Origin: DASZTV01 sp035547515
Lineage (GTDB): Bacteria > Actinomycetota > Actinomycetes > JAFAQI01
Assembly (NCBI GenBank): GCA_035547515.1
Contig: DASZUS010000057.1
Coordinates: 1-20,219, forward strand
Direction: 5' to 3'
DNA: 20,219 nt
Positions 14,201-20,204 of this stretch are shown here, piece by piece. The number at the start of each line of letters is the position of its first letter. Position 1 is the first letter of the stretch. The position numbers and the translations under genes were made by a program. The notes beneath the pieces are model-generated. The model had not been told where the DNA came from. It was given only the letters and a program-made list of their open reading frames with translations, and made no database searches.

Positions 14201-14753
14201 CGCGGGCCAGGTCCTCGACTACTCGACGAGCGGCCGTAACATCGCCTCGGGCGCGGTGACGACCGGCTCGGCGGGCTCCGCGCTGATCGCCTACCCGGAC
14301 AACGGGTCGAGCGGCAGTGACACCGTCACGATCACCGACGTCAGCGCCAACGCGCCGACGACGAACAACCCGGCCCACGCGACCGTGACGTTCGGCTCCG
14401 GCACCTGCACGGTCAACTGCGGTGGCGGCAACGGCGGAGGCTGCCAGGCGAACTGCAGCGGCACCGAGCACCCGACGCTTCGGGTGACCCAGCGGGTGCT
14501 CGCCAGCGGCAAGGTGCGGCTGTCGCTGACGGTGATCAGCCACCCGAGCCTGGCCCACGCCGGGGTGACCTTCTACCAGTGGCGCAACGGCAGCCGGCAC
14601 AAGATCGGCACCGGGCGTACCGGCGGGCACGGCAACGTCACCGGGACGCTTCGCGCCAACCCGGGCCAGCACCTGAAGTTCCAGGTGCGGGTTGCCGGCC
14701 GCGGTGGGGTCCGGGCGGGCTTCTCCCGGGTCGTGAAGGTCAACGTCCGGTAG
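11283..14753 (+). CDS. Giant secreted protein with five Cys-paired tandem repeats and basic C-terminal module
   Basis: A 1156-residue exported protein. Residues 1-33 are a signal peptide ending ASA. Residues 34-544 hold five tandem Ig-like repeats of about 94-107 residues, most with a C...(W/Y)xC pair and a turn like IFDDxNxD...GEP. Residues 545-1040 are further beta domains of Big_1 type (for example LDQFGAGVAGQVLDY). A Cys linker follows (Cys at 1042, 1046, 1054, 1058; CxxxC-x7-CxxxC, Gly-rich between). Residues about 1062-1156 are the basic module (FYQWRNGSRHKIG) shared with the 945-residue protein. The ATG at 11283 was chosen over a frame start at 11121 because GGGAGGAG lies eight bases upstream and the signal peptide begins there. 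There is no LPXTG and no C-terminal membrane helix. A strong terminator follows. Structural or adhesive surface role is likely; not recognised as a named family. Confidence 0.87.
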   Translation: MHTRHSVRWLSSVAALSAGLIGLAVPLATPASAATGEQISVTAEQPRYTALTTGYVDATLTNPPVGAAPQVTVTSGPDVGLTAACTVLTGSEWRCPIQNAGGPGTDVASVSDAAVAPTATSSSVSVGFETIQAQPLQTIYGTGETATISVLVTGSNSAAITGTIAQGGADTPGLQSEPIACNASNGTGNYVCSFTNNGTAGADQITIFDDDDPTGTTQVWDAGHEPAASSFTVNFEKITATPDLTRSTTNTDAIDVNVTGIPTGHTVALKETLVSGANDSVPPTNACTANGPVANGAQAWTCTIQSNGRTDNPVVKIFDDLNGDGTAAATEPQATTTFTFETITATESSSDTHAPGSTATINVTLSGVPAGETPSVDYLVDAGSVDPQPNPNFTLCSGSGTTWTCQITNTRGAGTDTLTIFDDSNNNHAIDAGEPSTNINVTFGGAITATPASVSQATGTTAVFTAHVTPAAGETPQVTWQVPANSGPDSGASGNCTPLNGGTTDWTCSVPNTHGAGTDTVVITDTHGQTAQAGVSPSVTVHATFASATAITLTPQFVPGQHNAEIAVGGCQAYAVDISPANAGFPVTITATQDLGQATGGLLGIGATPPGEALSLCNPAGASTVNVVSHSETASGGDPILGLLDPPDYTESLVLSSTTGQNASTPGRVIFGISSTKTGSVSVVATTGTLSSGAQALTVIAGGQGAVKTLTATPATQGVVTGGTASFSVLAQTADGTPLPGIDVRYVVAAGGPDATTNAVKCPATNQFGSTTCTLTAGATTGTDTVTFFAPQSATETAPATTDPQTTAKVSVGVAPPAGSTLTLDCPDELVTDYNALVPNCTVTTGTGGQQSVIFAAHVAGPNGAALANVPVQFAITGGPATLTSTPGNVSTNANGNAVFVVAENNPAAGDKITVSATVGTPGSGGLGPAVATATFQAPRPTYVTATPATQNVAKGATVNITGKVLDQFGAGVAGQVLDYSTSGRNIASGAVTTGSAGSALIAYPDNGSSGSDTVTITDVSANAPTTNNPAHATVTFGSGTCTVNCGGGNGGGCQANCSGTEHPTLRVTQRVLASGKVRLSLTVISHPSLAHAGVTFYQWRNGSRHKIGTGRTGGHGNVTGTLRANPGQHLKFQVRVAGRGGVRAGFSRVVKVNVR
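11382..12914 (+). repeat. Five tandem ~102-107-residue protein repeats
   Basis: Repeat junctions marked by a Phe codon before the ITATP-like start fall at 11664, 11985, 12300, 12609 and 12915, that is spacings of 321, 315, 309 and 306 bases. The first unit begins just after the signal peptide. Units 2-4 carry IFDD turns; units 1 and 5 are degenerate there but keep the Cys pair. Confidence 0.8.
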
Positions 14754-14765
14754 TCCAGCAAGCAA

Positions 14766-14805
14766 CGAATCGGCCGGGCCCCGTCGTCGGGGCCCGGCCG
14801 ATTCG
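14766..14805 (+). terminator. Perfect 18-bp hairpin terminator after the 1156-residue protein
   Basis: Arms 14766-14783 and 14788-14805 are perfectly complementary over 18 bases around a TCGT loop, starting 13 bases after the stop codon. GC-rich with only a weak T-rich tail (GTTCTG). Confidence 0.9.
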
Positions 14806-14858
14806 CGTTCTGCGGGCTCAAATCAGCGGCCGTACGGCGAGCACCCACGAATGTCCGC

Positions 14859-14864
14859 GATAAT
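14859..14864 (+). promoter_or_regulatory. Candidate -10 box for the DUF3117-pepA operon
   Basis: GATAAT matches TATAAT at five of six bases and lies 57 bases before the ATG at 14921, with a ribosome binding site GAAGGAG between. A clear -35 box is not seen. Confidence 0.45.
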
Positions 14865-14920
14865 GGAGTTCTGCCGCTCGTTGCGCGGTGGGACGAGCTG
14901 ACAAGTGAAGGAGCACGCGC

Positions 14921-15088
14921 ATGGCTGCCATGAAGCCGCGGACGGGCGATGGTCCGCTCGAGGTGACCAAGGAGGGGCGCGACATCCTGATGCGTGTGCC
15001 TCTCGAGGGTGGCGGCCGCCTGGTCGTGGCGATGACGCCCGACGAGGCTGCGGCGCTGGGTGACGCGCTGAAGACCGCCGTCGGCTAG
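14921..15088 (+). CDS. DUF3117 small conserved protein
   Basis: A 55-residue protein beginning MAAMKPRTGDGPLEVTKEGR and containing MRVPLEGGGRLVV and MTPDEAAALGDALK. This is the almost invariant DUF3117 family of actinobacteria (mycobacterial Rv1211). Its biochemical role is not established. The start is fixed by GAAGGAG at 14906-14912 and by the family N-terminus. The TAG stop shares its last base with the GTG of the aminopeptidase gene, so the two are translationally coupled here. In mycobacteria the gene follows tag directly; here the surface locus of more than 11 kb separates them. Confidence 0.95.
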   Translation: MAAMKPRTGDGPLEVTKEGRDILMRVPLEGGGRLVVAMTPDEAAALGDALKTAVG

Positions 15089-16590
15089 TGACGGCTGCTC
15101 CGTCGATCGCGGCCTCACGCGGGCCGCTGATCGGCGCTGGGTCGGTTCTCGCCGTACCGACCGTTCCCGCGCGTCGCCGCCTCCCGGACGTCGGCGCGGG
15201 CGGGGACGAGCTCGCCTCGCTCGGCATCGACGTCTCAGCTTTTCTCAAGGCGGAGAAGGCCACCGGCAAGCCCGGCGAGATCGTGGCGATCCCGCTGCAC
15301 CGCGACGGCATCGAGACCGTTCTGCTCGCCGGCTGTGGCGACGGGACTCCCGGCGATCTGCGCCGTGCCGGCGCCGCGATCGCTCGCCGGGCGGCAGGCT
15401 CCAAGTCGCTGGCCACCACCCTGGCCGAGGGACGCGACGGCGACGCTGTCCGGGCCCTCGCGGAGGGAATCGGGCTCGCGGCGTACAAGTTCCGCTACGC
15501 CGAGGACGCCAAGCCGCCCACGCTGCGGCGGGTCAAGCTGGTGGTCGACGCGCCTGGCGAGTGCAAGCCGGCGCTGGCGCAGGCAGCCGCGGTGATCAAC
15601 GCGGTGCATCTCGCGCGGGACCTGGCGAACCAGCCTTCCTTGGAGAAGAGCCCGGCGTGGCTGGCGGAGCGCGCTGCCGAGCTGTGTGAAGCCGCGGGCC
15701 TGCGCGTGCGGGTGCGTACCGAGAGCGAGCTCGCGGACGAGGGGTTCGGCGGCGTGCTGGCCGTCGGTCGCGGATCGTCACGGCCGCCTCGGCTGCTCGA
15801 GGCGAGCTGGGAGCCGGCCGGCGCCACGCGGCACGTCGTCCTGGTCGGCAAGGGCATCACCTTCGACAGTGGCGGCCTGTCGATCAAGCCGCCCGACGGG
15901 ATGCCGTCGATGAAGACCGACATGGCGGGCGGCGCCGCGGTCATCGCGACCATGACCGCGCTGGCTGCGCTCGGCGTGACGGTGAAGGTCACCGCGCTGG
16001 TCCCGATGGCCGAGAACATGCCGGGTTCCGACGCGATGCGCCCGGGTGACGTGATCCGCCACTACGGCGGTACGACGAGCGAGGTGCTCAACACCGACGC
16101 GGAAGGCCGGCTCGTGCTCGCCGACGCGCTCGCGTACGCGCGCGCTCAGCTGCGGCCGGACGCGATCGTGGACATCGCGACCCTGACCGGCGCGGCGTAC
16201 CTCGGTCTGGGCAAGCGGCACGCCGCCTGTTACGCGACCTCGGACGGGCTGCGTGACGAGCTCGAGGACGCGGCTGGCGCCGCAGGGGAGCGGGTGTGGT
16301 GGATGCCGCTGGTCGAGGACTACCGCGACAGCCTGGACTCGCCGATCGCCGACCTGCGCAACATCGGCGAGCCCGGCAAGCACTACAGCGGCGGGTCGAT
16401 CACCGCGGCGCTGTTCCTGCGGGAGTTCGTCCGCGCGGGCACGCAGCGGGACCAGGTGCCGTGGGCGCACTTCGACGTCGCGGGCCCCGCGCGCTCGGAC
16501 GGCGACGAGCACGAGGTCACCAAGGGGGCGACCGGGTTCGGCGTACGGACCTTCCTGCGATGGCTCGAGGGCCTGTCGCGGGCGGCCTAA
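15088..16590 (+). CDS. pepA: Leucyl aminopeptidase, M17 family
   Basis: A 500-residue cytosolic two-metal aminopeptidase that removes N-terminal residues from peptides. The M17 signature NTDAEGRLVLAD is at about residue 335. Metal- and substrate-binding segments VGKGITFDSGGLSIKP (about 252-267) and MKTDMAGGAAV are intact, so the catalytic Lys, Asp, Glu and Arg are all present. The N-terminal third is the more variable M17 regulatory domain. Length is normal for the family. The GTG start overlaps the stop of the DUF3117 gene by one base; downstream GTG codons are possible alternatives. glgC follows after 36 bases. In mycobacteria this position holds the oppositely oriented glgM gene, so pepA is a local replacement or rearrangement. 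Confidence 0.93.
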   Translation: MTAAPSIAASRGPLIGAGSVLAVPTVPARRRLPDVGAGGDELASLGIDVSAFLKAEKATGKPGEIVAIPLHRDGIETVLLAGCGDGTPGDLRRAGAAIARRAAGSKSLATTLAEGRDGDAVRALAEGIGLAAYKFRYAEDAKPPTLRRVKLVVDAPGECKPALAQAAAVINAVHLARDLANQPSLEKSPAWLAERAAELCEAAGLRVRVRTESELADEGFGGVLAVGRGSSRPPRLLEASWEPAGATRHVVLVGKGITFDSGGLSIKPPDGMPSMKTDMAGGAAVIATMTALAALGVTVKVTALVPMAENMPGSDAMRPGDVIRHYGGTTSEVLNTDAEGRLVLADALAYARAQLRPDAIVDIATLTGAAYLGLGKRHAACYATSDGLRDELEDAAGAAGERVWWMPLVEDYRDSLDSPIADLRNIGEPGKHYSGGSITAALFLREFVRAGTQRDQVPWAHFDVAGPARSDGDEHEVTKGATGFGVRTFLRWLEGLSRAA

Positions 16591-16614
16591 GCGTTTCCGG
16601 CCTGCCCATGCTGG

Positions 16615-16620
16615 GAGAAT
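16615..16620 (+). promoter_or_regulatory. Possible -10 box for leaderless glgC transcript
   Basis: GAGAAT lies six bases before the GTG at 16627. The overlapping GGGAGA could instead be a ribosome binding site at eight-base spacing, so this one is ambiguous. Confidence 0.35.
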
Positions 16621-16626
16621 GATGTT

Positions 16627-17865
16627 GTGGCTGCCCGCGGCGTGCTCGGCATGGTTCTCGCGGGAGGCGAGGGCAAGCGGCTGTGGCCGCTGACGGCTGA
16701 CCGGGCCAAGCCCGCGGTCCCGTTCGGCGGGATCTACCGGCTGATCGACATGGTGCTGTCGAACCTGGTGAACTCCGACCTGCTGCGAATCGTCGTACTC
16801 ACCCAGTACAAGTCCCACTCGCTCAACCGCCACATCTCGATGAACTGGCGGATGTCGTCGCTGCTCGGGACCTACGTGACGCCGGTGCCGGCGCAGCAGC
16901 GGCTCGGGCCGCGCTGGTTCGCCGGCTCCGCTGACGCGATCTACCAGTCCCTGAACCTGATCTACGACGAGCAGCCGAGCTACGTCGTCGTCTTCGGTGC
17001 CGACCACGTGTACCGGATGGACGCGCGCCAGATGGTCGAGGCGCACATCGCGTCGGGGGCCGGCGTGACCGTGGCGGGACTCCGGGTGCCCCGCGACCAG
17101 GCGAAGGCATTCGGCATCATCCAGACCGCGGACGGCCGGAAGGTCGACGCGTTCCTGGAGAAGCCGACCGATCCGCCGGGCCTGCCCGACGACCCGGACG
17201 TCACGCTGGCCTCGATGGGCAACTACGTCTTCGACACCCGTGTCCTGGTCGACGCGGTGAAGCGGGACGCGTTCGACGAGCGGTCCAACCACGACCTCGG
17301 CGGCGACGTGATCCCCGCGCTGGTGGACTCCGGTGAGGTCGGCGTCTACGACTTCGCCTCCAACGTGATCCCGGGTGCGACCGAGCGCGACGCGGGCTAC
17401 TGGCGCGATGTGGGAAGCATCGAGACCTACCACGACGCCCACATGGACCTGGTCTCCGCGCGCCCGGCGTTCAACCTGTGGAACTACCAGTGGCCGATCC
17501 TCACCGCGACGCCGCCGCTGCCGCCGGCGAAGTTCGTCTACGACGAGCCAGGCCGGATCGGCAGCGCCATCGAGTCGCTGGTCTCGCCGGGGTGCGTGGT
17601 CTCAGGCGCTCGCGTGCGCCGCTCGGTGCTCTCGCCGCGGGTCGACATCCACACCGGTTCCGAGGTCGACGAGTGCGTGCTGCTCGACGGGGTGGACGTC
17701 GGACGCGGCGCCGTCCTGCGGCGGGCGATCATCGACAAGGGCGTCGTCGTACCGCCCGGGGTGTCGATCGGGGTCGACCACGCCGCCGACCGGGCGAGGG
17801 GCTTCTTCGTCAGCGACAGCGGCATCGTCGTGATCGGCAAAGGCCAGACCGTCCCACCCCAGTAG
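16627..17865 (+). CDS. glgC: Glucose-1-phosphate adenylyltransferase
   Basis: A 412-residue enzyme making ADP-glucose from ATP and glucose-1-phosphate for glycogen and related alpha-glucans. The nucleotidyltransferase motif LAGGEGKRLWPLTADRAKP is at about residues 11-29, followed by GGIYRLIDMVLSNLVNSD. Also present are GSADAIYQ, FGADHVYRMD (metal-binding Asp), EKPTDPPG, and SNHDLGGDVIPALV near the sugar site. The C-terminal half is a left-handed beta-helix with hexapeptide character. Length and order match actinobacterial GlgC. Neither glgA nor glgM is adjacent, unlike in mycobacteria where glgM is divergent. The gene ends just before a 19-bp inverted repeat shared with the convergent methyltransferase gene. 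Confidence 0.96.
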   Translation: MAARGVLGMVLAGGEGKRLWPLTADRAKPAVPFGGIYRLIDMVLSNLVNSDLLRIVVLTQYKSHSLNRHISMNWRMSSLLGTYVTPVPAQQRLGPRWFAGSADAIYQSLNLIYDEQPSYVVVFGADHVYRMDARQMVEAHIASGAGVTVAGLRVPRDQAKAFGIIQTADGRKVDAFLEKPTDPPGLPDDPDVTLASMGNYVFDTRVLVDAVKRDAFDERSNHDLGGDVIPALVDSGEVGVYDFASNVIPGATERDAGYWRDVGSIETYHDAHMDLVSARPAFNLWNYQWPILTATPPLPPAKFVYDEPGRIGSAIESLVSPGCVVSGARVRRSVLSPRVDIHTGSEVDECVLLDGVDVGRGAVLRRAIIDKGVVVPPGVSIGVDHAADRARGFFVSDSGIVVIGKGQTVPPQ

Positions 17866-17936
17866 GGGCAAAGTGGCTTTACCCCCCAGAATCGCGTGTC
17901 CGTCACGGGTCTTCGGTGGGTAAAGCCACTTTGCCC
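17866..17936. terminator. 19-bp perfect inverted repeat between convergent glgC and O-methyltransferase genes
   Basis: Arms 17866-17884 and 17918-17936 are perfect complements of 19 bases with a 33-base loop. The left arm starts directly after the glgC stop codon; the right arm lies inside the 3' end of the methyltransferase coding sequence. A bidirectional terminator is likely; an inserted palindromic repeat element is an alternative. Confidence 0.75.
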
Positions 17937-18571
17937 GCAATGAGCAGGCCGTCGCCGCTGGGCACGAGCGCCGGGATCAGCCGCTCGTCGTCGCGTACCC
18001 GGCGCAGCAGCTCGCGCACCGCCACGGTCCCGGCATCGCGGTTGCTCTCGTCGGCCACCCGGCCGTGCCACAGCGCGTTGTCGAAGGCCAGGATCCCGCC
18101 GGGCCGCAGGAGCCGGATCGCCTCGTCGAGGTACGCCGTGTACTCCTCCTTCGCCGCATCCGCGAAGACCATGTCGTAGGCGCCGTCGGACAGCCGCGGC
18201 AGCACCTCCAGTGCGTTGCCGGCGATCAGCCGGAACCGGGACAGCGGGAACCCCGCCGCCAGGAAGGTCTGCTTCGCGACCCGCTGGTGCTCGGCCTCGG
18301 CGTCGATCGAGGTCAGCAGCCCGTCGGGCGCCATCCCGCGCAGCAGCCAAGTCCCGGACACTCCCGCGCCGGTCCCGATCTCCACGATCGCGCGGGCGTT
18401 GATCGACGCGGCCAGGAAGCGCAGCAGCGCGCCGCCCCCCGCGCCGATGGGTACGGCGCCCATCCCTTGGCCTTGGGGGCGCGCCGCCGCGACCGGATCG
18501 TCCTCGACCAGCCACGCCTCGCAGTGGCGCCAGTTGTCCAGCGCGATGTCGGCCTCGCTGCGTTCGGGCAC
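17903..18571 (-). CDS. SAM-dependent O-methyltransferase, caffeoyl-CoA type
   Basis: A 222-residue class I methyltransferase. The SAM-binding motif I is IVEIGTGAGVSGTWLL; DMVFADAAKEEYTAYLDEAI and LRPGGILAFDNALWHGRV are the metal-binding and catalytic region typical of cation-dependent (caffeoyl-CoA-like) O-methyltransferases. It is the counterpart of mycobacterial Rv1220c in content, strand and place next to htrA; the natural substrate is unknown. The GTG at 18571 was chosen because the homologous N-terminus (ERSEADIALDNW) begins there and because TACGCT ends six bases upstream; a longer frame to 18706 is antisense to htrA. The C-terminal extension VALPTEDP is encoded within and beyond the right arm of the 19-bp inverted repeat. 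Sigma factor and anti-sigma genes expected between it and htrA are absent. Confidence 0.9.
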   Translation of the reverse strand: MPERSEADIALDNWRHCEAWLVEDDPVAAARPQGQGMGAVPIGAGGGALLRFLAASINARAIVEIGTGAGVSGTWLLRGMAPDGLLTSIDAEAEHQRVAKQTFLAAGFPLSRFRLIAGNALEVLPRLSDGAYDMVFADAAKEEYTAYLDEAIRLLRPGGILAFDNALWHGRVADESNRDAGTVAVRELLRRVRDDERLIPALVPSGDGLLIAGKVALPTEDP

Positions 18572-18577
18572 GCCGTC

Positions 18578-18583
18578 AGCGTA
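18578..18583 (-). promoter_or_regulatory. Probable -10 box for leaderless O-methyltransferase transcript
   Basis: On the minus strand TACGCT is followed by six bases and GTG at 18571, with no ribosome binding site. It is identical in hexamer and spacing to the lipoprotein promoter at 9543-9548. Confidence 0.5.
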
Positions 18584-18611
18584 GCCAGGAGGGGCCCGTC
18601 GCCGCGTGCCC

Positions 18612-18617
18612 GACAAT
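18612..18617 (+). promoter_or_regulatory. Possible -10 box for leaderless htrA transcript
   Basis: GACAAT lies seven bases before the ATG at 18625. The in-frame ATG at 18616 falls within this hexamer, which favours 18625 as the true start. No ribosome binding site is at usable distance. Confidence 0.4.
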
Positions 18618-18624
18618 GGATGGC

Positions 18625-19851
18625 ATGACTGAGCACGACGGCTGGTCGCCGCCCCAGCCGCCAACAGGGCCAGCTCCCGACGAGCCCACCCAGTGGTGGT
18701 CGCCACCGCCGCCGCTGTCGCCCCGGGGCTTGCGCGCCGCCGCGCCTGGGGTGAGTGTCGGCGTCGCCGCGCTGATCGCCGTTGTGGCGGCGGTGCTCGG
18801 CGGTGCCGTCGGCGGCCTGCTGGTCCACGGTCACAACGGCGGTAACGGCTCGGTACGAACCGTGACGCTTGGCGCGACCTCGGCGCCTGACATCAGCAGC
18901 ACCGGCGGCCAGTCCATCGCGACGGTGGCCCGCCGGATCCTGCCGAGCGTGGTCTCGATCCAGGTGAAGTCCGGCAACGGCGGCGACACCGGCTCCGGCA
19001 TCGTGCTCAGCAAGGCCGGCTACATCATGACCAACAACCACGTCATTGCCGCCGCGTCCTCTGGCGGGACGCTGTCGGTGATCCTGCCTGACAAGGCTCG
19101 GGTGCCGGCGACGGTGGTGGGCCACCCCGACACGGTCGACGACATCGCGATCGTGAAGGTCAAGGGTGTCAGCGATCTGACCCCGGTGGCTCTCGGCAAC
19201 TCCAACGAGCTCGCGGTCGGGGATCCGGTCGTCGCGGTCGGGTCGCCGCTCGGGCTCGCCGGGACGGTGACCAGCGGCATCATCAGCGCGCTCAACCGCC
19301 CGGTGGAAGCTGGCGGCGAGCAAGGGATCCCCGACGACGTGATCGACGCGATCCAGACCGACGCCGCGATCAACCCGGGCAACTCCGGCGGCCCCCTGGT
19401 CGACCTGGACGGACGGGTCATCGGGGTCAACTCCGCGATCGCGTCGCTGTCGACCGACGGCTTGGCGGGCCAGCAATCAGGCAGCATCGGCCTTGGCTTC
19501 GCGATCCCGATCAACGAGGCGAAGCGGATCGCCGAGCAGATCATCACCCGCGGCTACTCGACGCACGCGATCATCGGCGTACAGCTCAATGCCGCGTACG
19601 CCGGGCAGGGCGCCGAGATCGGCACCGGGTCGAGCGCCAATGCGGTGACGCCAGGAGGCCCTGCCTCCAAAGCGGGCCTCGAGCCGGGCGACATCATCGT
19701 CGGCGTGGACAACGAGCGCATCACGACCGCGGACGAGCTGATCGTGGCGATTCGCAGCCGGGTCCCGGGCCAGCGCATCACGGTGACCTATCTGCGCGAT
19801 GGCCAGCGGCACAAGGTCTCGATCGTCCTCGGGTCCAGCCGGAGCACCTAG
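18625..19851 (+). CDS. htrA: HtrA/DegP-like membrane-anchored serine protease with PDZ domain
   Basis: A 408-residue envelope protease. A Pro-rich cytosolic start (residues 1-35) is followed by one membrane helix (about 42-70) and a trypsin-like domain. The catalytic triad is visible: His139 in TNNHVI, Asp173 in DDIAIVKV and Ser254 in INPGNSGGPL. A C-terminal PDZ domain (about 310-400) is marked by GGPASKAGLEPGDIIVGV. HtrA proteins degrade or handle misfolded exported proteins. It matches mycobacterial Rv1223, which there follows sigE and rseA and joins that stress circuit. The ATG at 18616 is an alternative start three codons earlier. Because the window encodes large exported proteins and a tethered sigma factor, HtrA is a candidate for surface quality control or for cutting the sigma factor's outer part; that link is inference. 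tatB follows after 29 bases. Confidence 0.94.
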   Translation: MTEHDGWSPPQPPTGPAPDEPTQWWSPPPPLSPRGLRAAAPGVSVGVAALIAVVAAVLGGAVGGLLVHGHNGGNGSVRTVTLGATSAPDISSTGGQSIATVARRILPSVVSIQVKSGNGGDTGSGIVLSKAGYIMTNNHVIAAASSGGTLSVILPDKARVPATVVGHPDTVDDIAIVKVKGVSDLTPVALGNSNELAVGDPVVAVGSPLGLAGTVTSGIISALNRPVEAGGEQGIPDDVIDAIQTDAAINPGNSGGPLVDLDGRVIGVNSAIASLSTDGLAGQQSGSIGLGFAIPINEAKRIAEQIITRGYSTHAIIGVQLNAAYAGQGAEIGTGSSANAVTPGGPASKAGLEPGDIIVGVDNERITTADELIVAIRSRVPGQRITVTYLRDGQRHKVSIVLGSSRST

Positions 19852-19868
19852 TCGGAGCCGGGCGCGCC

Positions 19869-19874
19869 TACTCT
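19869..19874 (+). promoter_or_regulatory. Probable -10 box for leaderless tatB transcript
   Basis: TACTCT (TANNNT) is followed by six bases and the GTG at 19881; only a weak GAG lies in between. tatB may therefore be transcribed alone as well as with htrA. Confidence 0.45.
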
Positions 19875-19880
19875 TGAGGC

Positions 19881-20204
19881 GTGCTCGCGAACCTCGGCTG
19901 GGAAGAGGTGCTGGTCCTTGCCATTCTCGGGCTGATCATCTTCGGCCCGGACCGGCTGCCGAAAGCCGCCTCGGACGCGGCGCGGATGCTGCGCGAGCTT
20001 CGTGCGATGGCGCGCGGCGCGGCCAGCGACCTGAAGGCCGAGCTCGGGCCCGAGCTTGCCGACCTCGACCTGCGCGGCATGCACCCGCGCCGCTTCGTCG
20101 AGGACATTTTCAGCGATGACGAGCCCGCGGCGCCGCGGCAGCGACGCGCGACAGTCGCACTTCAGGCCGGCGAACGCCCGCCGTACGACGACGACGCGAC
20201 CTGA
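19881..20204 (+). CDS. tatB: Sec-independent translocase component TatB
   Basis: A 107-residue protein with the TatA/B architecture: a short outside start (LANLGWEEVL), one membrane helix (VLVLAILGLIIFG, about residues 9-22), the hinge GPDRLP, and an amphipathic helix (about residues 27-57, ARMLRELRAMARG), then an acidic, probably flexible tail. TatB with TatC forms the receptor for folded twin-arginine proteins. The Glu in the membrane entry (WEE) and the longer helix favour TatB over TatA, as does its place after htrA (compare mycobacterial Rv1224). GTG is the start at the family N-terminus. The 15 bases after the stop hold nothing recognisable. Confidence 0.92.
   Translation: MLANLGWEEVLVLAILGLIIFGPDRLPKAASDAARMLRELRAMARGAASDLKAELGPELADLDLRGMHPRRFVEDIFSDDEPAAPRQRRATVALQAGERPPYDDDAT

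Noticed and set aside
11211..14765. 1184-codon open frame on the minus strand opposite the giant secreted protein
   Set aside because: It is the antisense shadow of a GC-rich gene with strong third-position bias; its product is Arg/Gly/Val-rich without any recognisable domain, while the plus frame has signal peptide, repeats and a ribosome binding site.
3912..14810. Mobile-element borders of the surface locus
   Set aside because: No integrase, transposase, tRNA gene or matching terminal direct repeats could be seen at either side.
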